Numbered from the stretch's first letter, positions 1 to 6,620 are shown. The stretch: 6,697 nt of DNA from RGIG7213 sp045636245 (GCA_045636245.1 JAZTXA010000023.1:1-6697), one strand, 5' to 3'. The notes: generated from the sequence alone by a model not told the origin. Made by a program: numbers and translations.

Positions 1-1
1 C

Positions 2-1327
2 ATGTTATTTTTTGCTCAAAAATTCAGTCTTTTGAAGCAAGTAAATACTGTGTGTACTTCTTATCTTCTCAAAATGGATTTTGATGAAGATCTCTTAAAA
101 AAAGCAATTATAACAGCATATCAAAAGCAGGAGGCCATGCATTTAAGGCTTACAAAAATCAACAAGGAAACAGTGCAGTATATTGCTGATTACGAAGAAC
201 CTGTAATTAACGTTGTTGATTTTTCGAAAAAAACAAAGGCTGACGAAGAGAAGTTTTTCAAGAAAATATCACATAAGTGCTTCACAAAATTAAATAAAAA
301 TATGAACGCTATTTATATCGTTCGCTCACAGGACGGATATAACGGTCTTGCTCTTGCAATAAGCCATTTGGCAATGGACTCGTTTGCTGTATTCGGATTT
401 TACAAGTTGATCGTTGAATATTATATGCACTATAAGGAAGGTAAGCCTGCACCGGCTGACCCTGCTTCCTATATTGCTCTTCTGGAAAAAGAGCTTAAGT
501 ATGAAGGCTCCGCACAGCATAAAAAGGATATTGAATATTGGGAAGAATTTCATTCACACACACCGCCTGTATATACAGACGTAAGAGGTCCGTTTTTGCT
601 TGAGAAGGCAAGAAAGAAAAATCCAAATGCAACACATGCAATGACCTTTACTTTCGATGCCAGAGCTAAACATGTTGTTCTCAAATATGAGAAAGATCTT
701 GTCGATAAAATGGAAGCATACAGAGCAAAATACGGTGTTTCCGTTCAGGCAGTTATCGGCGTTGCAATGTCAACATATGTTATGGCATTTAACGAGTCAG
801 ACGATATTACAATTTCTCTTACATATGCAAGACGTGCAACCCTTTCGGAAAAAACTGCTGGCGGCTCAAGAGTACATGTTTTCCCGCACAGACAGATCTT
901 CAACCGTAACGATTCGTTTGTAAACGCTGTTTCTGATGCATATAAGCAACAATGTACAACAATGCACCACTTGAATTTCAACTCCTTGGACATATTCGAT
1001 TTGGAAGAAAAACTTTATAACCGCCCCGTTGGCGCACAGTACAATGCAATTAACCTTACATATCAGCCGATACGTATCCAATCACCAAACAATGTAAAAT
1101 TCAAAATAATGTGGTATGGAAACGGTGCCGCTTCACAGCCGCTTTATCCCACGATAATGGATGGTAACGGAACAGGTGAGCTTCACTGTTACTACGAATA
1201 CAAAATAAAGTGCTATAAAGAAGAGGAAATCAGAAAGGCACACGAAGGATTTATAAAAGTCCTCAATATTGCCATGGATAACCCCGAAATTTCACTTAAA
1301 GACATCATAAGTCAGATTAAAAAATAA
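2..1327 (+). CDS. Stand-alone NRPS-type condensation-domain protein (5'-partial)
   Basis: The 441 visible residues match the condensation-domain (C-domain / chloramphenicol acetyltransferase-like acyltransferase) fold. Enzymes of this fold join an acyl or aminoacyl donor, often held on a carrier protein, to an amine or hydroxyl acceptor. The active-site motif reads S-H-L-A-M-D-S at residues 121-127. The catalytic His122 and structural Asp126 of HHxxxDG are kept, while the first His and the final Gly are both Ser. Residues 278-330 (RRATLSEK, AGGSRVHVFPHR, then SFVNAV) resemble the second-half C-domain core. No adenylation or carrier domain, signal peptide or membrane segment is seen. The first ATG is the second base of the window, and residues 1-15 resemble the interior of the first strand of relatives that usually begin with a PLTxAQ-like stretch. 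The true start is therefore probably some 10-20 codons upstream. The gene ends 9 nt before a terminator, so any partner genes would lie upstream, outside the window. The substrate is unknown. Confidence 0.8.
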   Translation: MLFFAQKFSLLKQVNTVCTSYLLKMDFDEDLLKKAIITAYQKQEAMHLRLTKINKETVQYIADYEEPVINVVDFSKKTKADEEKFFKKISHKCFTKLNKNMNAIYIVRSQDGYNGLALAISHLAMDSFAVFGFYKLIVEYYMHYKEGKPAPADPASYIALLEKELKYEGSAQHKKDIEYWEEFHSHTPPVYTDVRGPFLLEKARKKNPNATHAMTFTFDARAKHVVLKYEKDLVDKMEAYRAKYGVSVQAVIGVAMSTYVMAFNESDDITISLTYARRATLSEKTAGGSRVHVFPHRQIFNRNDSFVNAVSDAYKQQCTTMHHLNFNSLDIFDLEEKLYNRPVGAQYNAINLTYQPIRIQSPNNVKFKIMWYGNGAASQPLYPTIMDGNGTGELHCYYEYKIKCYKEEEIRKAHEGFIKVLNIAMDNPEISLKDIISQIKK

Positions 1328-1335
1328 TTAAAAAT

Positions 1336-1377
1336 AAACGTGATACACTTTCAAGTTTCAGTGTATCACGTTTTTTT
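1336..1377. terminator. Bidirectional Rho-independent terminator between convergent genes
   Basis: A perfect 14-bp inverted repeat (1336-1349 and 1360-1373, AAACGTGATACACT against its complement) encloses a 10-nt loop. On the plus strand the stem runs into seven T's (1371-1377). On the minus strand it is followed by TTTATTTTTAATTA (complement of about 1325-1338). It starts 9 nt after the condensation-protein stop and lies 9 nt beyond the minus-strand phosphatase stop, so it can end both converging transcripts. Confidence 0.92.
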
Positions 1378-1382
1378 ATTAC

Positions 1383-2030
1383 TTATTTAATTAAAATATC
1401 TGTAAGCTCATCTACCGTGTCCGCCATATAGTTAGCATCAGATGAAACAAGCAATTCACGGCTTCGGTATCCCCAAGTAACGGCAACAGATGCAATATTC
1501 GCATTTTTTCCCGTCTTTATATCCGTATCGGAATCCCCTACAATAACCGTTTTGTCTTTTGAGCATCCGAGTGAATTGATTATATAATCAACAGCTTCGG
1601 GTGACGGCTTTCTTGGCACTCCTGCCCTTTCGCCGACGGGAAGATCAATAAGATCCGGTATAAGATTATTACAAAGTCTCACTGTTGCCGCATCAAATTT
1701 ATTTGAAAGAACAGCGGTTTTGATTCCCTTTTCCTTCAGCTTTTCAAGCATCCCCACAATACCGTCATAAGGTCTTGTCTTATTTTCCATATTGTCCTTA
1801 TAATGCTCTTTAAAGATTACAAGTATTTTGTCAAGAGTTTCTTCATCAGTTCCTATAGGAGCGCATAAAGAAATCAAATTCTTGACACCGTTTCCGACAT
1901 TCGCCGTTGCGCTTTCAAGGGAAACCACCGGCATATCAAACTGCTTTAAAGCATAATTTACGCTGTCTTTCAGATCTTCTATCGTATACAGAAGCGTACC
2001 GTCAAGGTCGAAAATAACAAGCTCAAACAT
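1383..2030 (-). CDS. HAD-superfamily phosphatase, phosphoglycolate phosphatase-like
   Basis: This 215-residue cytosolic protein has all four haloacid dehalogenase motifs. Motif I is FDLDGT (nucleophile Asp8, acid/base Asp10), motif II is LSN (Ser109), motif III is Lys141 in RKPSPEA, and motif IV is GDSDTDI (Asp166, Asp170). A helical C1-type cap occupies about residues 16-85. The late TWGYRSRELL segment and the length fit the Gph/PpaX group, which dephosphorylates 2-phosphoglycolate or similar small phosphomonoesters or pyrophosphate. The exact substrate cannot be read here. One oddity is Tyr15 where relatives usually have Asp (DGTLxD). The ATG overlaps the stop of the upstream aldolase gene by one base (TAATG) and has no clear Shine-Dalgarno, so translation is probably coupled. 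It is the last gene of the minus-strand run and ends just before the bidirectional terminator. The family call is firm; the name phosphoglycolate phosphatase is only a best guess. Confidence 0.88.
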   Translation of the reverse strand: MFELVIFDLDGTLLYTIEDLKDSVNYALKQFDMPVVSLESATANVGNGVKNLISLCAPIGTDEETLDKILVIFKEHYKDNMENKTRPYDGIVGMLEKLKEKGIKTAVLSNKFDAATVRLCNNLIPDLIDLPVGERAGVPRKPSPEAVDYIINSLGCSKDKTVIVGDSDTDIKTGKNANIASVAVTWGYRSRELLVSSDANYMADTVDELTDILIK

Positions 2031-3322
2031 TAGTCTTTAAGGTTAAATGCCGCTTTGAGGTCATCAACTTCATCAGCAGAGATGTGAACAATCTCACCGA
2101 TGCTCTTAGAGTTGATAATGGAATGAGCTGTCGATTCGAGAACCTCCATACGGTCAAACGCCTGAAGAAGCGTTGAGCCCGTTACGATTACGCAGTCGTT
2201 CTTGAAAATGAGCGCGGGGCGATTGGGTGCAAAGCGTTCTGCAACTGTTTCGGGTGAAACATAAAGTCCGTCATACGGCTGCTTTTCGATATCGCGAAGC
2301 AAAATATAGCTTTCGGGAATAGTTCTGGGATCAAACTCTGCATCTGTAACCGCAAATGCCATTGCGTGCGGCGGATGCGCCAAAAGAATTGCATTTATAT
2401 CGGGGTTCTTTTCATAAATCATAGCATGAGACTTAACAGCGCGCGACGGAGTTTTGCCAAGCTCCTTCATATCCGCCTTAATCCTTACGAGGTCTTCCTC
2501 ACAAAGATATGCCCTGTCACGTCCAAAGGGAGTGATTATAAAGCTTCCGTCCGAAAGTCTTACGGAATATGTGCCGTGTGTTGCGGTAAACAGTCCCTGC
2601 TTGTATGAACGGCGGATAAGTGTTATCATTTCACGTCTTGCTTCAAGCTCCTCTGATGAACGTGTATTCGGTATAAAATCATCCATCAAAAGGTGGTTGC
2701 GCGTTTCCGTTATCTTTATCGCTTCGGGAGAAAGTCTGTTAACACTTCCGAGCTTTGCGGCAAGTATCTCAAGATTTGCCGAATAGTCGATAGTTTCAAA
2801 CATCATAAACGCCGTGAACATATCTTTTGCACCGATACATACACCGTGATTTTCAAGGAGAACTATCTCAACGTCCTTTTCAAATTCTTTTGCGATATTC
2901 TCGCCAAGCTCCTTGCTTCCGGGCACTGCATACTTTGCAATCGAAATACGGTCGCACGTTTTTCTTACTGTGGGAATAAGATCGAGATCAGGAATCTTGC
3001 GCGCAATAGAAAATGCAACGAGTGCCGGGGGATGTGCGTGAAGCACTGCATGAATGTCAGGGCGCATTTTATATACAGACTGATGGAAAGGAAATTCACT
3101 TGACGGCTTATGCGGACCGACACATGTTCCGTCAGGCTTTACACAAATAATATCACGTCTTGTAAGCGTACCCTTGTCAATACCGGCGGGAGTTATCCAG
3201 ATATTACCGTCCTTATCCATAATAGAAAGGTTACCGCCCGATGTAGTTGTAAGTCCTCTGTCATATATACGCTGCATGAACATTACAAGTTGGTCGGCGG
3301 GATGAATGTAATCCATATGCAT
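2030..3322 (-). CDS. Tandem two-domain class II aldolase/adducin family protein
   Basis: This 430-residue protein is about twice the usual 200-230 of the family. Class II aldolase-fold enzymes use a metal bound by three His to cleave or epimerise sugar phosphates (fuculose-1-phosphate aldolase, ribulose-5-phosphate 4-epimerase) or dehydrate methylthioribulose phosphate. Domain 1 (about residues 4-192) is complete. It has the phosphate loop SGGN at 28-31, Ser74-Ser75-Glu76, the metal pair HAH (His95, His97) and ENHG with His159. Domain 2 (about 221-425) aligns with it but is degraded: SGGN becomes THGT (248-251), Glu76 becomes Ala295, His95 becomes Leu314 and His159 becomes Asp376. Only the His97 equivalent, His316, remains. 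Domain 1 is therefore the likely active site. The first ATG is chosen because AAAGGAG lies 9 nt upstream; the ATG at codon 3 is further away. It follows aspS by 35 nt and overlaps the phosphatase start by one base. Substrate unknown. Confidence 0.9.
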   Translation of the reverse strand: MHMDYIHPADQLVMFMQRIYDRGLTTTSGGNLSIMDKDGNIWITPAGIDKGTLTRRDIICVKPDGTCVGPHKPSSEFPFHQSVYKMRPDIHAVLHAHPPALVAFSIARKIPDLDLIPTVRKTCDRISIAKYAVPGSKELGENIAKEFEKDVEIVLLENHGVCIGAKDMFTAFMMFETIDYSANLEILAAKLGSVNRLSPEAIKITETRNHLLMDDFIPNTRSSEELEARREMITLIRRSYKQGLFTATHGTYSVRLSDGSFIITPFGRDRAYLCEEDLVRIKADMKELGKTPSRAVKSHAMIYEKNPDINAILLAHPPHAMAFAVTDAEFDPRTIPESYILLRDIEKQPYDGLYVSPETVAERFAPNRPALIFKNDCVIVTGSTLLQAFDRMEVLESTAHSIINSKSIGEIVHISADEVDDLKAAFNLKD

Positions 3323-3330
3323 AGCAAAAA

Positions 3331-3338
3331 TCTCCTTT
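3331..3338 (-). promoter_or_regulatory. Shine-Dalgarno deciding the tandem aldolase start
   Basis: On the minus strand AAAGGAGA sits so that GGAG ends 9 nt before the first ATG (3320-3322). A second in-frame ATG at 3314-3316 would be 15 nt away, so the upstream one is preferred. Confidence 0.75.
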
Positions 3339-3357
3339 AATATTTATTTCTGTTCTA

Positions 3358-5142
3358 TTATTCCTCAATATTTGTGAACTTAATCGCCAAGTCCTCAAGC
3401 GCCTTGTCTTCGGGGGCTGCGGGACACTCAGACATAATTTCAGACGCGTTCTGTACCTTCGGGAATGCAACTACATCACGAAGGCTTGCAGCCTCGCAGA
3501 TAAGCATTGAAAGTCTGTCAAGTCCGATACCTGCACCGCCGTGAGGGGGGGCACCATAACGGTATGCATCAACAAGGAATCCAAATTTCTTTTGTATTTC
3601 TTCTTCTGTAAGTCCGAGGGCTTCAAACATCTTCTGCTGAAGCTCAAAATCTGTTATTCTTATTGAACCCGACAAAAGCTCAACACCGTTAAGTACAAGG
3701 TCATATGCTTTAGCAGTTACCTTGCCGGGGTCGCTTTCGAGATATTCAAGGCACTCATTTCTGGGCATGGTAAACGGATGGTGCATTGCCTGCCATGTCT
3801 GGCTTTCCTCATCCCATTCAAAGAACGGGAATTCTGTGATCCACAGGAAGTTATAACCTTCCTCGATTATATCAAGCTGTTTTCCGACTGTAAGACGAAG
3901 TGCTCCCAAAACAGGAAGCGTTACCCTGTCCTTATCCGCAACTATAAGTGCAACGTCGCCCTTTTCACAGCCGAGAGCTTCCATTATACGCTCAAGCTCA
4001 CCTTCAGCCATAAATTTAGCAAATGAGCAGTTTGGTACATCATCATTGTATCTTATATATGCAAGTCCCTTAGCACCTATTCCTTTAGCCGCTTCTGTAA
4101 GCTTGTCTATTTCTTTTCTGGTGAGTCTGCCTGCAGCACCCTTTGCAACGATACCTCTTACAGAGCCGCCCTGATCGCAAGCACCAGAGAAGACTGAAAA
4201 TCCGCTGTCCTTTACGATGTCGGAAATATCGACTATCTCCATACCGAAACGTGTATCGGGCTTGTCCGAGCCGTATCTTGACATAGCCTCAGCATATGTC
4301 ATTCTTGTTATGGGAAGGCTTATTTTCTTATCAAGAAGCTCACTGAAAAGTCTTGCGATAAAGCCTTCAACCATTGTCATTATGTCTTCTTCGTCAACAA
4401 ATGACATTTCAAGATCTATTTGTGTAAATTCAGGCTGTCTGTCTGCACGCAGGTCTTCATCACGGAAGCAACGCGCAAGCTGAATATATCTGTCAAAGCC
4501 CGAAAGCATAAGAAGCTGTTTGTATATCTGGGGAGACTGCGGAAGCGCATACACCTTTCCGTGATGGATTCTTGACGGAACGATATAGTCGCGTGCACCT
4601 TCCGGTGTCGGCTTTATCATCATAGGTGTTTCGATTTCAAGAAAGCCGTTTTCATAGAAATATTCTCTTGCAATCTTTGCAATTTCGTGTCTTACACGGA
4701 TATTGTTCTGTAAATGAGCACGGCGAAGGTCAAGATATCTGTATTTGAGTAAAAGCTCATCACGGACATTGAGTCCCTCTTTTATTTCAAAAGGAGTTGT
4801 CTGTGCGGCAGAAAGTATCTTAAGCGACTTTACCTCAATTTCAACATCACCGTTTTTGAGTGTTTTGTTGACAGCATCTCTTTCACGAACGATACCGCGT
4901 GTAGAAAGCACATATTCGCTTCTTACCGAGAATGCTTTATCAAATGTTTCTTTATCTGTATTTTCGTCAAATGCAAGCTGTACGATTCCCTCTCTGTCGC
5001 GCAAATCAATAAATATGAGTGCGCCGAGGTCTCGTCTGCGCTGTACCCAGCCGCAAACGCATACTTCTTTGCCTATAAGCTCATTTGATATTTCACCGCA
5101 GTAATTTGTTCTTTTGTCCTGTACTGTAAATAATTCAGCCAT
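3358..5142 (-). CDS. aspS: Aspartyl-tRNA synthetase, bacterial type
   Basis: AspRS is a class IIb enzyme that attaches aspartate to tRNA-Asp in the cytoplasm. The 594 residues match the bacterial length of about 580-600. In order: an N-terminal OB-fold anticodon domain (about 15-115, with GWVQRRRDLG then IDLRDREG), class II motif 1 around 160-175, QSPQ at 202-205 with Lys208, motif 2 with Arg227 in FRDEDLRADRQPEFTQID, the bacterial GAD insertion (about 295-415), and motif 3 GAGIGLDR ending at Arg543. Leu39 in RRRDL matches the E. coli-like form rather than the His seen in known non-discriminating enzymes, which hints at a discriminating AspRS. The usual GGGSxRI segment reads LSGSIRI (490-496). 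An AAGGAAG ribosome site (5152-5158) lies 9 nt before the ATG and overlaps the hisS stop; the gap between the genes is 14 nt, so the two are co-transcribed. Confidence 0.97.
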   Translation of the reverse strand: MAELFTVQDKRTNYCGEISNELIGKEVCVCGWVQRRRDLGALIFIDLRDREGIVQLAFDENTDKETFDKAFSVRSEYVLSTRGIVRERDAVNKTLKNGDVEIEVKSLKILSAAQTTPFEIKEGLNVRDELLLKYRYLDLRRAHLQNNIRVRHEIAKIAREYFYENGFLEIETPMMIKPTPEGARDYIVPSRIHHGKVYALPQSPQIYKQLLMLSGFDRYIQLARCFRDEDLRADRQPEFTQIDLEMSFVDEEDIMTMVEGFIARLFSELLDKKISLPITRMTYAEAMSRYGSDKPDTRFGMEIVDISDIVKDSGFSVFSGACDQGGSVRGIVAKGAAGRLTRKEIDKLTEAAKGIGAKGLAYIRYNDDVPNCSFAKFMAEGELERIMEALGCEKGDVALIVADKDRVTLPVLGALRLTVGKQLDIIEEGYNFLWITEFPFFEWDEESQTWQAMHHPFTMPRNECLEYLESDPGKVTAKAYDLVLNGVELLSGSIRITDFELQQKMFEALGLTEEEIQKKFGFLVDAYRYGAPPHGGAGIGLDRLSMLICEAASLRDVVAFPKVQNASEIMSECPAAPEDKALEDLAIKFTNIEE

Positions 5143-5156
5143 TTTATTTCACTTCC

Positions 5157-6428
5157 TTATCTGTTTTTAAAAAAATCCGCAAGGGCTGATATTTCAACCT
5201 CAGTCTGTTCGCTTGTAGCCATATTTTTAAGTATTGCCCTGCCGTTTTCAAGCTCATTATCGCCGATAATTGCGGTAAATTCGGCACCTGTTTTATCGGC
5301 ATATTTCATCTGTGCCTTAAGGCTTCTGCCCACAAGATCACATTCTGCATAAATGCCCGCATCGCGAAGCTTGTTTACAATGCCGAGCGCCTGTATCTGC
5401 GCATTTGTACCAAGCGATGCAATATAAAGCACCGGCTTTTTCTTTGACGGTAATTCCTTACCTGACATATGCAAGGCAATTATAAGTCTTGAAAGTCCCA
5501 TCGCAAAGCCTACACCGGGGAGCTTCGGACCGCCTATTTCTTCAACAAGCCCGTCGTATCTGCCGCCACCGCCAAGGGCAAGACGGCGAATATTTCCGTC
5601 CTTATCCGGCTCACCGGGGCCAATTATTTCAAATACCGTTCTTGTATAATAATCAAGGCCTCTTACAATTCCCGTATCGATCTTATATGTGATTCCCATA
5701 CTCTTAAGCGAGTCTTCTACCGTCTTCATATGTGAAGTGCAGTTTTCGCAAAGATAGTCAAGAGTTTTCGGCGCATCCTTTGCAAGGTGCGCACATTCGG
5801 GATTTTTACAGTCAAGTATACGAAGCGGGTTTGTTTTAAGTCTTGTTTTGCACGTATCGCAAAGTGTATCGTAATTTGCCGTATAGTAATCGGTCAGTGC
5901 TTTTTTGTAGTGCGGACGGCACTCCTTACAGCCTATTGAGTTTATTTCAAGCGAATAATCGGTAATGCCGAGCGACTTCACATATGAATCCGCAAGCGCG
6001 ATAACGGATGCATCGGATGCGGCGGATTCGGAGCCATAAAGCTCAACCCCGTACTGATAAAACTCACGGTATCTGCCCGATGCGGGTTTTTCGTATCTGA
6101 AGCAGCTTATAAGATAGTAAAGCTTCAAAGGCATTGCATCCGAACATCTTCCGTTTTCAACGATACTGCGCGCAATAGATGCCGTGCCCTCGGGACGAAG
6201 CGTCATTGAACGGTTATCCTTATCAAAAAACGTGTACATTTCCTTTTGCACAACATCTGTCGTGTCACCGACACCTCTTGCAAAAAGCTCCGTCTGTTCA
6301 AAGGTGGGAAATCTTATCTCGCCGAAGCCGTGTGTATTCGATATTTCCCTCGCCTTTTCTTCAACATACTGCCAAAGGGGTGTATCCTCCGGCATTATAT
6401 CCATTGTTCCTCTCGGTTTTATTATCAT
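5157..6428 (-). CDS. hisS: Histidyl-tRNA synthetase
   Basis: HisRS is a homodimeric class IIa enzyme that charges tRNA-His. The 423 residues are the normal bacterial length. Seen in order: RGTMDIMP at 6-13, motif 1 (about 35-60), TLRPEGTA at 76-83, motif 2 FRYEKPASGRYREFYQYGVE (110-129), the insertion domain (about 160-240), the histidine-specific RGLDYY at 256-261 and GGGGRYDGL at 286-294, motif 3 with Arg314, and a C-terminal anticodon-binding domain (about 332-423). The insertion carries four cysteine pairs (167/170, 190/193, 207/212, 227/230), a probable metal site typical of clostridial forms. Motif 3 reads GLSR, with Ser313 where Glu is usual. The start is supported by CGGAG (6436-6440) 7 nt upstream. 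It is the first gene of the minus-strand run, behind its own promoter, with no T-box leader. Confidence 0.97.
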   Translation of the reverse strand: MIIKPRGTMDIMPEDTPLWQYVEEKAREISNTHGFGEIRFPTFEQTELFARGVGDTTDVVQKEMYTFFDKDNRSMTLRPEGTASIARSIVENGRCSDAMPLKLYYLISCFRYEKPASGRYREFYQYGVELYGSESAASDASVIALADSYVKSLGITDYSLEINSIGCKECRPHYKKALTDYYTANYDTLCDTCKTRLKTNPLRILDCKNPECAHLAKDAPKTLDYLCENCTSHMKTVEDSLKSMGITYKIDTGIVRGLDYYTRTVFEIIGPGEPDKDGNIRRLALGGGGRYDGLVEEIGGPKLPGVGFAMGLSRLIIALHMSGKELPSKKKPVLYIASLGTNAQIQALGIVNKLRDAGIYAECDLVGRSLKAQMKYADKTGAEFTAIIGDNELENGRAILKNMATSEQTEVEISALADFFKNR

Positions 6429-6435
6429 ATTTTTT

Positions 6436-6440
6436 CTCCG
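6436..6440 (-). promoter_or_regulatory. Shine-Dalgarno of hisS
   Basis: The minus strand reads CGGAG followed by a 7-nt A/T spacer and ATG, which is good spacing and fixes the hisS start at 6428. Confidence 0.75.
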
Positions 6441-6467
6441 AAATCTAATTATATTTTTCTCTTATAA

Positions 6468-6496
6468 TATATACCACATTTTTTGGTATTTTTCAA
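6468..6496 (-). promoter_or_regulatory. Sigma-A-type promoter of the hisS-aspS operon
   Basis: On the minus strand the -35 box is TTGAAA (6491-6496), followed by a 17-nt spacer and an extended -10 TGG-TATATA (box 6468-6473). Transcription would start near 6461, giving a leader of about 33 nt. A 5-bp dyad, ATACC-N9-GGTAT (6471-6489), spans the spacer and -10. Confidence 0.7.
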
Positions 6497-6578
6497 CTGC
6501 TTTACAGAAAAAAGTATGCGGTTAAGATGCATTTATAAGCAAAATATTGATTTTTTCGTACAGCTCAAAAAAAATCTA
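6497..6578. other. Divergent intergenic spacer, nothing further recognised
   Basis: This A/T-rich stretch lies between the two back-to-back promoters. A-runs at 6508-6513 and 6567-6574 could act as upstream promoter elements for the hisS and riboswitch promoters. No gene, convincing operator or RNA motif was found. Confidence 0.5.
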
Positions 6579-6607
6579 TTGACAAAATATGTTACGTGTG
6601 ATATACT
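6579..6607 (+). promoter_or_regulatory. Strong sigma-A-type promoter of the TPP riboswitch transcript
   Basis: There is a perfect -35 TTGACA (6579-6584), a 17-nt spacer and -10 TATACT (6602-6607), preceded by an extended-10 TG at 6599-6600. Transcription would begin around 6613-6615, just ahead of the riboswitch. It diverges from the hisS promoter, with 82 bp between the two -35 boxes. Confidence 0.85.
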
Positions 6608-6620
6608 CAAGAAAAATATT

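Larger units (their letters stand above)
1383..6496 (-). other. Predicted operon hisS-aspS-aldolase-phosphatase
   Basis: Four same-strand genes are separated by 14 nt, 35 nt and a 1-nt overlap. No hairpin-plus-T-run or second consensus promoter is evident in the short gaps. One promoter at 6468-6496 and the terminator at 1336-1377 bound the run. An internal promoter inside a coding region cannot be excluded by eye. Confidence 0.65.

Noticed and set aside
2693..3103. A 136-codon plus-strand reading frame opposite the aldolase gene
   Set aside because: It lies antisense within a strongly supported aldolase gene, has no recognisable domain or good ribosome site, and reads like a chance Cys/Arg-rich shadow.
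1383..3322. Aldolase plus phosphatase as a 5-deoxyribose / DHAP-shunt module
   Set aside because: That pathway also needs a nucleosidase or phosphorylase, kinase and isomerase, none of which is present here. Substrate assignment would be a guess.
3323..3357. Possible terminator or promoter between aspS and the aldolase gene
   Set aside because: The 35-nt gap is A/T-rich but forms no stable stem and shows no -35/-10 pair with sensible spacing; it holds only the Shine-Dalgarno.
4745..5104. A 119-codon plus-strand reading frame opposite the start of aspS
   Set aside because: It is Ser-rich low-complexity sequence on the antisense strand of a certain AspRS domain, with no independent support.
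6179..6525. Overlapping plus-strand frames across the hisS start and promoter
   Set aside because: They lie mostly antisense to conserved HisRS sequence and run through the hisS promoter. Hydrophobic stretches arise from A/T-rich DNA; no ribosome site or family similarity is seen.
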